This document shows, piece after piece, positions 16,658 through 24,700 of a stretch of DNA of 64,000 bases; the stretch's first letter is position 1, and each line of letters opens with the position of its first letter. The DNA is from an uncultured Adlercreutzia sp. (lineage in GTDB: Bacteria; Actinomycetota; Coriobacteriia; Coriobacteriales; Eggerthellaceae), in the NCBI RefSeq assembly GCF_958431955.1, contig NZ_CAUASN010000011.1, positions 4,335 through 68,334 on the forward strand, written 5' to 3'. The translations under genes were made by a program, and so were the position numbers. Under the pieces are notes generated by a model, which did not search any database, had not been told where the DNA came from, and saw nothing but the letters and a program-made list of their open reading frames with translations.

Positions 16658-17368
16658 ATGTACCAACCGGTGAAAATCGCCCCGTCCATCCTGTCGGCCG
16701 ACTTCATGAACCTTGCCGCCGACATCGCCGCCATCGAGGAGGGCGGTGCGAACTTCGTCCATATCGACGTGATGGACGGCCACTTCGTGCCGAACCTCAC
16801 CATGGGGGTGCCGCTTTTGAAGCAGCTCTCCCCGGTGACGGACATGGTGTGCGATGTGCACCTCATGATCGACAACCCCCTCACCGAGCTGCCCTGGTTC
16901 ATCGACGCCGGGGCCGATCTTCTGAACGTGCACGTGGAGGCGCTCACCCCCGACGAGCTCGTCCGCGCTGTGGCGATGATCCACGAGGCGGGTTGCTTGG
17001 CCGCTGCGGCCGTGAAGCCCAAGACCCCCGTGTCGGCGCTCGACCCGGTGATCGGCCAGCTGGACATGGCCCTGGTCATGTCGGTGGAGCCGGGCTTCTC
17101 GGGCCAGAGCTACATCGTCGGCACCGAGTCGCGCGTGGCCGAGGCGGCCGCGCGCGCCCGAGCCGCGGGCAACGAGCAGATGCTCATCCAGGTTGACGGC
17201 GGCATCGGGCCGGCCACCGCGCCGCTTGTGGCCGCAGCCGGCGCCGACGTGCTCGTGTGCGGCAACGCCGTGTTCAAGGCCGCCGACCCGCGCGCGGCCA
17301 TCGCCGAGGTGCGCGCCGCAGCCGATGCGGCCCGCGAGGCGGCGCTGGCCGAAGGGGCGTGGTCCTAA
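16658..17368 (+). CDS. rpe: Ribulose-phosphate 3-epimerase
   Basis: Interconverts ribulose-5-phosphate and xylulose-5-phosphate; 236 aa. Motifs are KIAPSILSADFMNL near the N-terminus, HIDVMDGHFVPN, DVHLMID, MSVEPGFSGQSY and QVDGGIG. In-frame ATGs also exist at 16643 and 16649. I prefer 16658 because family homology starts there and GAGG lies about 9 bases upstream. The C-terminus is about 15 residues longer than usual and Ala-rich. Its stop overlaps the start of the desulfurase by one base. Confidence 0.92.
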   Translation: MYQPVKIAPSILSADFMNLAADIAAIEEGGANFVHIDVMDGHFVPNLTMGVPLLKQLSPVTDMVCDVHLMIDNPLTELPWFIDAGADLLNVHVEALTPDELVRAVAMIHEAGCLAAAAVKPKTPVSALDPVIGQLDMALVMSVEPGFSGQSYIVGTESRVAEAAARARAAGNEQMLIQVDGGIGPATAPLVAAAGADVLVCGNAVFKAADPRAAIAEVRAAADAAREAALAEGAWS

Positions 17369-18567
17369 TGGCAGATTCCGCCGACTTCGTCTACCTCGAC
17401 TACGCCGCCACAGCACCCCTTAGCGCCGAGGCGGCGCTGGCCATGGAGCCCTTCCAGGTGCCCGGGCCGGCGAACCTGGCCGTGAACGCCAACGCCAACG
17501 CGCTCTACGGGCTGGGCCGGGCGGCCTTCGACCTTCTGGAGGATGCGCGCCGTCGCGTCTCCCGCGCCCTCGGCACCCGCCGGCCCGACGAGATCATCTT
17601 CACCTCCGGGGCCACTGAGGCCGACGACGCGGCCATCATCGGCCTTACGGAAGCTGCCTGCGAGAAGCGCCGGATGGAGGGCAAAGGCGAGCGTCCGGTG
17701 CGCGTCATCACCTCGGCCATCGAGCACGACGCGGTGCTCGCGCCCTGCCGCCGCTTGGAGAGCGCCGGCGTCGAGGTGGTCTATCTCCGCCCGAACCGCC
17801 AGGGCTTCGTGGAGGCCCGCGCGCTGGCCGAGGCGCTTAACGAGAACACCGTGCTCGTGTCGGTGCAGGCCGCCAACTCCGAGGTGGGCGCCATCCAGCC
17901 CATCGCCGAGCTGGCCGCGCTCGCCCACGATGCGGGGGCGCTCTTCCACACCGACGCCGTGCAGGCTTTGGGGAAGACGCCGCTTACGCTCGACGAGCTC
18001 GGGGTGGATGCGGCCTCGTTCTCGGCCCACAAGATCGGCGGACCGAAGGGCGTAGGCGCCCTCTACCTCAAGGCCCGCACGCCTTTCTCACCCTATCTGC
18101 TCGGCGGGGGGCAGGAAAACGGCCGGCGCAGCGGCACCCAGAACGTGGCCGGCATCGTCGGCTTCGCGGCGGCGCTCGAGGCCACGCTCGCCGCTGCCGA
18201 GGAGGAGGCGGCCCGTCTGCGCCTGCTGCGCGACGAGCTGTACGCGGCGCTCACAGCCATGGACGGCTTCCAGGCTACCGTGGAGGTGGACCGGAACAGC
18301 CGCGACTTTCTGCCCAACATCGTGCACGTGCTGGCCGACGACTTGGAAAGCGAGACCATGGTGCTGCGCTTCGACCAGCTCGGCTTCTGCGTGGCGGGCG
18401 GCTCGGCCTGCTCGTCGCATTCCCTGGAACCGAGCCATGTGCTGCGCGCCATGGGCATCACGGGCGATGCGTCCTACAACGCCCTGCGCGTGTCCATGGG
18501 CCGCTACACCACCCAGGCCGACGTGCGCGCCTTCGTCGACGCCGCCCGGAAAGTCCTCAGCTGGTAG
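17368..18567 (+). CDS. Cysteine desulfurase, NifS/IscS class
   Basis: PLP-dependent enzyme that delivers persulfide sulfur from cysteine, 399 aa. The PLP Lys222 is in SAHKIGGPKG, the catalytic Cys348 in GGSACSSH, and TSGATEADDAAIIG and EHDAV are cofactor motifs. The GGSACSS loop marks the group I NifS/IscS type, unlike the group II enzyme at 43386. No scaffold gene is adjacent. It could serve tRNA thiolation or Fe-S assembly. The ATG overlaps the rpe stop. Confidence 0.92.
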   Translation: MADSADFVYLDYAATAPLSAEAALAMEPFQVPGPANLAVNANANALYGLGRAAFDLLEDARRRVSRALGTRRPDEIIFTSGATEADDAAIIGLTEAACEKRRMEGKGERPVRVITSAIEHDAVLAPCRRLESAGVEVVYLRPNRQGFVEARALAEALNENTVLVSVQAANSEVGAIQPIAELAALAHDAGALFHTDAVQALGKTPLTLDELGVDAASFSAHKIGGPKGVGALYLKARTPFSPYLLGGGQENGRRSGTQNVAGIVGFAAALEATLAAAEEEAARLRLLRDELYAALTAMDGFQATVEVDRNSRDFLPNIVHVLADDLESETMVLRFDQLGFCVAGGSACSSHSLEPSHVLRAMGITGDASYNALRVSMGRYTTQADVRAFVDAARKVLSW

Positions 18568-18575
18568 GAGCGAAT

Positions 18576-19391
18576 ATGGAACTGGTGAACACCCACTGCC
18601 ACTGCGTGTACTCCGGCCACGGCATCGGCACCATCGCCGAGTACGCCGACGCCGCGGCCGCGGCCGGGCTTTCCACTCTGGCCTTCACGGAGCACTTCCC
18701 CTTATCCGACGCCTTCGACCCGGATGCGTTCCTCTCCATGCGGCCGGCCATGGTGCAGGCCTACCTCGATGAGATCGAGGCCGCCCGCGCGGCGCATCCC
18801 CATATCGAGTTCGTCGTCGGCACCGAGATGGACTACCTGGGCGCCTTGGAGGACCGCGCGCTCACCGAGGAGGCGCTCGCCCCCTTCCGCTTCCGTCTGC
18901 TCTCGGTGCACTTCATCGACGGCTGGGCCTTCGACGACCCGGCCCAGAAGGCCCGCTGGGAAGAGCCCGGCGCGCCGGACGCCATCTGGCGGCGCTACGG
19001 CGAGCTGTGGTGCGCGGCGGCGAGCGACGCGAGCCTGCCCTACGACGCCATGAGCCACCCCGACCTGGCGAAGAAGTTCGGCTTCTACCCCTCCTTCGAC
19101 CTGGCGCCCCTCTACGACGAGATGGCCGAGGCGGCTCGCGCCGGCGGGCGCATGGTGGAGGTGAACACGTCGGGGGGCTACTACGCCTGCGCCGAGATGT
19201 TCCCCGCGCCGGCGCTCCTTGCGGCCTTCTGCCGCGCGGGCGTGCCCTGCACCGTGGGCTGCGACTCCCACGACCCGGCCAACGTGGCCCGCGACATCGA
19301 GCGGGCCTACCGGCTCATGTACGAGGCGGGCTACAGAAGCGTTACCGTCCCGACAGCCACAGGCGACCGCCGAAGCATTACCATCGAATAG
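18576..19391 (+). CDS. PHP-domain phosphatase, histidinol-phosphatase-like
   Basis: 271 aa. PHP metal-binding motifs are HCHCVYSGHG (residues 7-16), TEHFP (about 38-42), EMDYLG and the C-terminal CDSHDP. This matches HisK-type histidinol-phosphate phosphatases, and that reaction is the likely role, although no other his gene is nearby, so another phosphoester substrate is possible. It starts 8 bases after the desulfurase gene with a GGAG ribosome-binding site. Confidence 0.83.
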   Translation: MELVNTHCHCVYSGHGIGTIAEYADAAAAAGLSTLAFTEHFPLSDAFDPDAFLSMRPAMVQAYLDEIEAARAAHPHIEFVVGTEMDYLGALEDRALTEEALAPFRFRLLSVHFIDGWAFDDPAQKARWEEPGAPDAIWRRYGELWCAAASDASLPYDAMSHPDLAKKFGFYPSFDLAPLYDEMAEAARAGGRMVEVNTSGGYYACAEMFPAPALLAAFCRAGVPCTVGCDSHDPANVARDIERAYRLMYEAGYRSVTVPTATGDRRSITIE

Positions 19392-19501
19392 GGTGCGCCT
19401 GCCCGCTCGGCCCCCGGCCGGCCTGGCGGCGCTCCCGTGAAGCGAAGAAAGTCCGGGGTCGGCGCGTGCGCCGGCCGGAGCATCGAAAGAAGCTGATCGA
19501 T

Positions 19502-20422
19502 ATGGGTCTGTTCAACAAGGGCGAGCGTGCCGCCGTGCCGGCGAAGAAGGACGCGCTCTCGAAGCGCGGCGCGAGCGAGCTGGCGAGAAAATCGTTCTCC
19601 ATGACCGTGGGGGCGCTCGAAGGAGCCCTGCTCAAGGAGTTTCCCGCCGAGGATGCGGAAAGCTGGGACCGCACGGGGCTTTTGGTGGGGGAGCGCTCGC
19701 TGCCGGTGACCAAGGTGGCCGTGGCGCTCGATCCCACGGTGGCCGCCATCGCCGAGGCGGCAGCCGCCGGCGCCAACGTGCTGCTCACGCACCATCCCGC
19801 CTACCTGGCCGCGCCCGACGCCTTCGCTCCCGAGGCGAGCACGGCGGCAGCCTCCGGCGCCGGGGTGTGGGCGGCCATCCGCCACCAGGTGGCGCTCATG
19901 GACTTCCACACGGCGCTCGACGTGAGTCCCGCGGCCGCCCGCGTGCTGCCCGGCATGCTCGGCCTGAAGTTCACGGGGAAGTTCGCCGAGCCGCTCGCCT
20001 CGTCGCGCCGCAAGGGTTACGGCCAGGTGTGCGAGGTGCCCGCCAACGACGAGGCACCCGAGACGCTCGCCCGTTTGGCCGCGCGCTGCACGGCGGTGTT
20101 CGGCCGCGCCCCGCGCGTCTGGGGCGATCCGGAGGCGGAGGTGCGCCGGGCCGTCACGTGCACGGGCTCGGCGGGCGATACCGGTAAAGCGGCCCTCGCG
20201 CTCGGCGCCGACGTCATCATCTGTGGCGAGATGAAGTACCACAGCGCCCTTGAGCTCTCCCAGGCGGGGCTCGCGGTCATCGAGCTCGGGCACGATGCGA
20301 GCGAGCTGCCGCTGACCGCCGTGCTCGCCGAGGCGCTCGACAAAGCCGGCGTGCCGCCCGAGGCCATCGTGCTCATCGACCAGAGCGACAACTGGTGGTA
20401 TCCCGAGGCCGTTCGCGTGTAG
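19502..20422 (+). CDS. Nif3-like dinuclear metal-centre protein
   Basis: 306 aa, DUF34/NIF3 (YbgI/YqfO) family. LTHHPAY near residues 93-99 and the C-terminal GHDASELP supply the expected metal-binding His/Asp residues. An N-terminal extension of about 30 residues (MGLFNKGERAAV...) is not part of the domain. In many Gram-positives this gene neighbours a zinc-ribbon coiled-coil protein, as here. The biochemical function is unsettled; GTP cyclohydrolase-type hydrolysis has been proposed for the family. Confidence 0.87.
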   Translation: MGLFNKGERAAVPAKKDALSKRGASELARKSFSMTVGALEGALLKEFPAEDAESWDRTGLLVGERSLPVTKVAVALDPTVAAIAEAAAAGANVLLTHHPAYLAAPDAFAPEASTAAASGAGVWAAIRHQVALMDFHTALDVSPAAARVLPGMLGLKFTGKFAEPLASSRRKGYGQVCEVPANDEAPETLARLAARCTAVFGRAPRVWGDPEAEVRRAVTCTGSAGDTGKAALALGADVIICGEMKYHSALELSQAGLAVIELGHDASELPLTAVLAEALDKAGVPPEAIVLIDQSDNWWYPEAVRV

Positions 20423-20513
20423 CGCAAAATAGATTTTTTCCGTCGCACTCCCCAGCGGCGGCGTTTTCGCCTATCATTAAGGAGAATTCATCCGATCTGA
20501 AGGAGAGACGCCC

Positions 20514-21233
20514 ATGGAAGCGACGCGCGAGGACATCGAAGGTCTGTTTGAGCTGCAGCGCATCGATCTGGAGGTCAAGCGCCTGACCAAGGAGCTCGAC
20601 GACTTGCCCCAGCGCTCCATCATCGTGGCGGCCCGCGAGAAGAAGACGGAGATCGAGGCGAAGGCCGAGAAGGTGGCCGAGCTGAAGCGCGCCACGGCCA
20701 AGAAGATCACGCGCATCGACGACGAGGACGCCTCCCTGGCCAAGAAGGAGGCCGGCGTGCAGGCGGCCATCGACGCCGCCCACGGCGACTTCCGCAACGT
20801 GGAGGCCCGCACCAAGGAGCTCGCCGGCATCGTGCGCCGTCGCGGCACCATCGCCGAGGAGCGCGTCGGCGTGCAGGCCGAGCTCGACAAGATCGCGGCC
20901 ATGGAGGCCCAGATCACCCTTGCGCTGGAGGAACTGGCCGCCAAGGAGCAGGAGGCCATCGACTCCTTCCAGAAGCAGGGGGGCGACCTGAAACTGGCCA
21001 TCGCGAAGCTTGAGGCCGGCCGCGGCCAGGTGGAGGCGAAGGTGGATGCCGAGCTCGTGCGCAGCTACGACCGCATCGCGGCCCGCTCGGGCGGCGTGTC
21101 CATCGGCGTGCTCGACGGCACCCGCTGCGGCGTGTGCCGCATGCCCATCGACGGCGGCCGCCTCATCGACCTGCGCGGCCAGGCCCCGCTGGGCGTCTGC
21201 CCGTCCTGCAAGCGCCTTTTGGTGATCGCGTAA
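20514..21233 (+). CDS. Coiled-coil protein with C-terminal C4 zinc ribbon
   Basis: 239 aa. Residues about 5-180 are charged heptads rich in Glu/Lys/Ala, predicted to form a long coiled coil. The C-terminus carries CGVCRMPI...CPSCKRLL, a four-Cys zinc ribbon. Proteins of this architecture accompany Nif3-like genes in many bacteria; a role in nucleic-acid or RNA processing has been suggested but is not proven. The ribosome-binding site is AAGGAGAG. Confidence 0.85.
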   Translation: MEATREDIEGLFELQRIDLEVKRLTKELDDLPQRSIIVAAREKKTEIEAKAEKVAELKRATAKKITRIDDEDASLAKKEAGVQAAIDAAHGDFRNVEARTKELAGIVRRRGTIAEERVGVQAELDKIAAMEAQITLALEELAAKEQEAIDSFQKQGGDLKLAIAKLEAGRGQVEAKVDAELVRSYDRIAARSGGVSIGVLDGTRCGVCRMPIDGGRLIDLRGQAPLGVCPSCKRLLVIA

Positions 21234-21240
21234 AAATCTC

Positions 21241-21270
21241 TTGTAAGTGCCCGAAGCCCTGTGGTATAGT
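21241..21270 (+). promoter_or_regulatory. Sigma-70-type promoter of rpmB
   Basis: TTGTAA (21241-21246), 18-base spacer, TATAGT (21265-21270). Transcription should start near 21277, giving a leader of about 44 nucleotides before the rpmB ATG. Confidence 0.75.
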
Positions 21271-21320
21271 AGCAAGGCTGTATCTTAAACGAGTCATTTG
21301 GTTTAACGGAGTTGATAGTA

Positions 21321-21512
21321 ATGTCGAAGGTTTGCGAAGTTTGCGGTAAGCACCCCGTCGCTGGTCGTAGCATCAGCCACTCCCATCGTGTGAGCAACCG
21401 CATGTTCCGTCCGAACATCCAGAAGATCACCATTCGCGATGCGAAGGGCCGTGTCCGTCGCGCGAACGTGTGCACCTCCTGCATGAAGGCCGGGAAGGTG
21501 GAGCGCGCCTAA
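21321..21512 (+). CDS. rpmB: 50S ribosomal protein L28, zinc-binding form
   Basis: 63 aa. It starts MSKVCEVCGKHP, with HSHRVSNRMFRPN and a second CTSC pair near the C-terminus. The CxxC/CxxC pairs mark the zinc-coordinating C+ paralogue. The ATG at 21321 follows an ACGGAG ribosome-binding site; the upstream in-frame ATG at 21312 lacks one. Own promoter and own terminator, so probably monocistronic. Confidence 0.97.
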   Translation: MSKVCEVCGKHPVAGRSISHSHRVSNRMFRPNIQKITIRDAKGRVRRANVCTSCMKAGKVERA

Positions 21513-21540
21513 CTGTCGCTCCGCTTCTGCTTGAACTCGA

Positions 21541-21566
21541 AAGCCCGCACTGCGGGCTTTTCGTGT
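21541..21566 (+). terminator. rpmB terminator
   Basis: AAGCCCGC-act-GCGGGCTTTT, a perfect 8-bp stem followed by TTTTCGTG, 28 bases after the rpmB stop. Confidence 0.85.
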
Positions 21567-21631
21567 TTGTCGGCCGTAACGGGAGTGCGACCGTTACGCG
21601 GGCGCATCGGCGCGTGGCTCCGCGTCCGCTG

Positions 21632-21660
21632 TTGATAAGCTGCTGACAATCTGTCATAAT
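21632..21660 (+). promoter_or_regulatory. Sigma-70-type promoter of the first surface protein
   Basis: TTGATA (21632-21637), 17-base spacer, CATAAT (21655-21660). It predicts a leader of about 124 nucleotides. The leader holds CTCGaCAC...GTGtgCGAG (21661-21687) and a CGTCTC/GAGACG pair nearer the gene. No known riboswitch class matches. A structured leader could affect translation, because the ribosome-binding site (CGGAG) is weak. Confidence 0.65.
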
Positions 21661-21790
21661 CTCGACACTTGGACTAACGTGTGCGAGCGTTTTCCGAAAA
21701 CCATGATGAACTGGGTCAACGTCTCCCGGCTCCCGTAAAGACACGGTCTCGGAAAACCGCTCGATCGGTATTCGAGAGACGGAGCGAGCA

Positions 21791-24700
21791 ATGTGGAGCA
21801 GTGAATCGAGAAACACTCGGCCGCAGGGCGCGGAACGTGCCGACGCGCGCCGCAGCATGCCGTGGCACCGCCGCGCCATGGCCGCTTTCCTTTCCGTGGC
21901 GCTGGTCGCGGGCGTGGCCCCCTGGGATGCCCGCGCCTTCGCGGAAAATGTTTCAGGGGGGGGGTCTTCTGAGATCGCCCTTGCGGATGCGGGCGCGTTC
22001 GACGAGCCGGTATCCGACGGCGCCGAGGGAGAGGGCGGCCTAGCCGACCCGGTCGGCGAGCCGGCGGCCGAGACGCCGGTTCCGGCCGCATCGTCCGAGG
22101 ACGCGGGGGAGCTCGACGAGGACGAGCCCGCAGGCGAGGCCGCCGCACCCCTCGCGGCCCGCACGGCGGCTACCGATGAGCCTGCGGCCGACGAGCCAGC
22201 CGCCCAAGCCGCCTCGCTGCCCATCAAGACCTACGGCAAGGGTACGGCGGGAACCGCTCCGGTGCGGCACGCCCTGGGCGAGACGGTGGCGGGCTCTGCC
22301 GGGGACCAGAACGGCATGGTGTCCATGGTGGGCTCCTACCAGTTCAACGCCACGGGCAACACCAACGTGCGCGGCAAGTACACCTCCATCGTCGCCCAGG
22401 CGCTCCACTCCAGCCGCGTGGAGAAGCTCACGGACCTTTCGGGGGCCGCCGCCGACAAGGCCCTCTCCGGCTACGATATGGCACCGATGAGCAGCAGCTA
22501 TGTAGGAGGCAAGACCACCGGCGGCGCCGGTACGGGCAACTATCCCGCCACGGGCAACAATTCCTCCTCCGCCGAGCTCGTGCGTCCCTCCAGCACGGCG
22601 AAGATCGTGAAGGCCTACCTCGTCATCGCGTGCACCCAGTCGGCGGACTTCGTCAGCACCGCCTCTCCGCTCGCCCAGTACGGCGTGAGTTTCGTGGCCC
22701 CCGACGAGGACACGGTGTACCGCATGTACCCCGAGGTGGTCTACCGCGACAACGGAGCGTCCGACAACGGGGCGAAGGCCCGCTACTCCTGCTTCTTCGA
22801 CGTGACCGACATCGTGACGAGCCAGAAGAACCGCGGCTACGGCTGGTACACGGTACTCAACATTCCCATGACGTCCATGAGCGGGGGGACTGATCGCAAC
22901 AAGGCTGACGTGGGCACCGACTACTTCGGCTCCTGGCGCCTGGTCGTGGTGGAGGAGGAGACGACCCTTCCGCCCCGTATGCTGCGCTTGAAGCTCGGCG
23001 GCGTGGCCGTGCAGAACGGCGGTGCCGCCAACGTCGAGATCAGCGGTGAGGGCCTGAGCGTGGCCCCGAACCCCACAGGCCAGCTCATCGCCTCCATGGA
23101 CGGCACCGACTGCGACAGTGGCAACACGCAGAACATCAGCTACACCACGAGCGCGAGCTCTTCGGCGAAGATCGTGACGAACAACGCGATGGGCCGGGCG
23201 CTGTCCAACAAGTACTTCCGCCTGCGCATCGACAACGGGAGCCTGCTCTCCGATGCGACGAGCTTCGATCCCGCCCCCATCAACGTGAACGCCTCGGGCC
23301 ACTCCTATGAATCGAACGCCATCAAGACCACTCACAACACCGACCTCACCATCCAGGAGATCAACGACAACCACGGGGGCATGACCCTCACGGGCGGCGA
23401 GAGCCGCGTGAATATGACGGTGTCCACCTCCTCGGCCCCCACCATCCTCTCGGTGCTCGGGCTCGCCCTCGACATCGTGGCGCCGGAGTTCCGCACCACG
23501 CTCACCATCGCGAATCTGGACCAGCACTACTCCACGGCCGACGCGGGCTACGAGGACAAGCCCAACGGCCGCTACGCCCAGACGGCGAGCGCCGGCGACA
23601 CCCTGCGCGCCACCATGGTCTGCGAGAACGTCAGCGACTCGAAGAAGTTCATCGGCCTGCAGGATCCCGTGGTCACACTGAAGATGAAGTCGTTCAAGAC
23701 CATCGACGAGGATTCCATCTCCGCCTTCTTCTACCCGGGCCTCTACCGCGACGACAGCTCCCAGCGGCCCGAGAGCGAGGGCAAGATCATCCTCGACAAC
23801 GTGCAGGTGACCTACAACGAGGCCGAGGGCTGCTACGAGATAACCGCCTCCTCCAACAAGCTGGAGAAGATCCAGGAGAAGGGCTACTTCGAGGTGACCT
23901 TCACCGGCCAGGCCAACGACAGCGTCGATTACGTGGAATACGAGAATTACGCTGCGGTGGAGGGCGACTACGTGGACGAGCAGAACAGCGTCCACGACGC
24001 GTTCCACATGGCGGCTCTCGGCTCGGTGTACACCACGACGGCCTCCGACAAGGCCCGCTACCCGCTCACCGTGACGGCGGTGGGGCCGGGCCAGGCGACG
24101 GGCACGGCGAAGTACTACGAGGGCGATATTGCCGAGATCTCCTGGGAGGCCGACGCGGATGCCCATGTGGCCGCCGTCTTCGAGGACTCCTCGGTGCGCG
24201 ACGATTTGGTGGCCGACTCCAAGGCCGCGCCCTCTCAGGCCCGCATGCTCGCCCTGCTGCGCTCCGTCATCCGCGCCACGCCCCTCGCGAACAGCGCCGA
24301 GGTGACCATGGAGGGCAAGGCCAAGGAGGTCATCATCGTCTTCGAGGCCGACGACTCCGAGGCCGACGACCCGGAGGGCCCCGACAACACCGTGCAGGAG
24401 AACGCCTTCGCGGTGAACACCGTCGCCGACGGCGGCGTGGCCTCCATGACCGATAGCGGCACGGTGCAGAAGGGCAGCGACTACTCCGTCAGCTGGTCGG
24501 TGAAGCCGGGCTACCGCATCGTGTCGGTGGAGGTGGACGGCGTAGCGGTGCCCTTCAACGAGGGCACGAGCTCTATCGACTTCAGCCAGATCGGCGCGAA
24601 CCACACGGTGAAGGTGCTCACCCAGCGCGTGGCCTCGGACGGGTCCGACGGCACCTGGGTGGTCTCCACCACCATCAGCGGGCCGGGTACCATCTCGCCT

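Noticed and set aside
19440..19490. GAAGAAAGTCCGGGG resembles the CR-I segment of RNase P RNA.
   Set aside because: Only about 110 bases are available between the PHP and Nif3-like genes. The other conserved parts of RNase P RNA are missing, so the match is likely chance.
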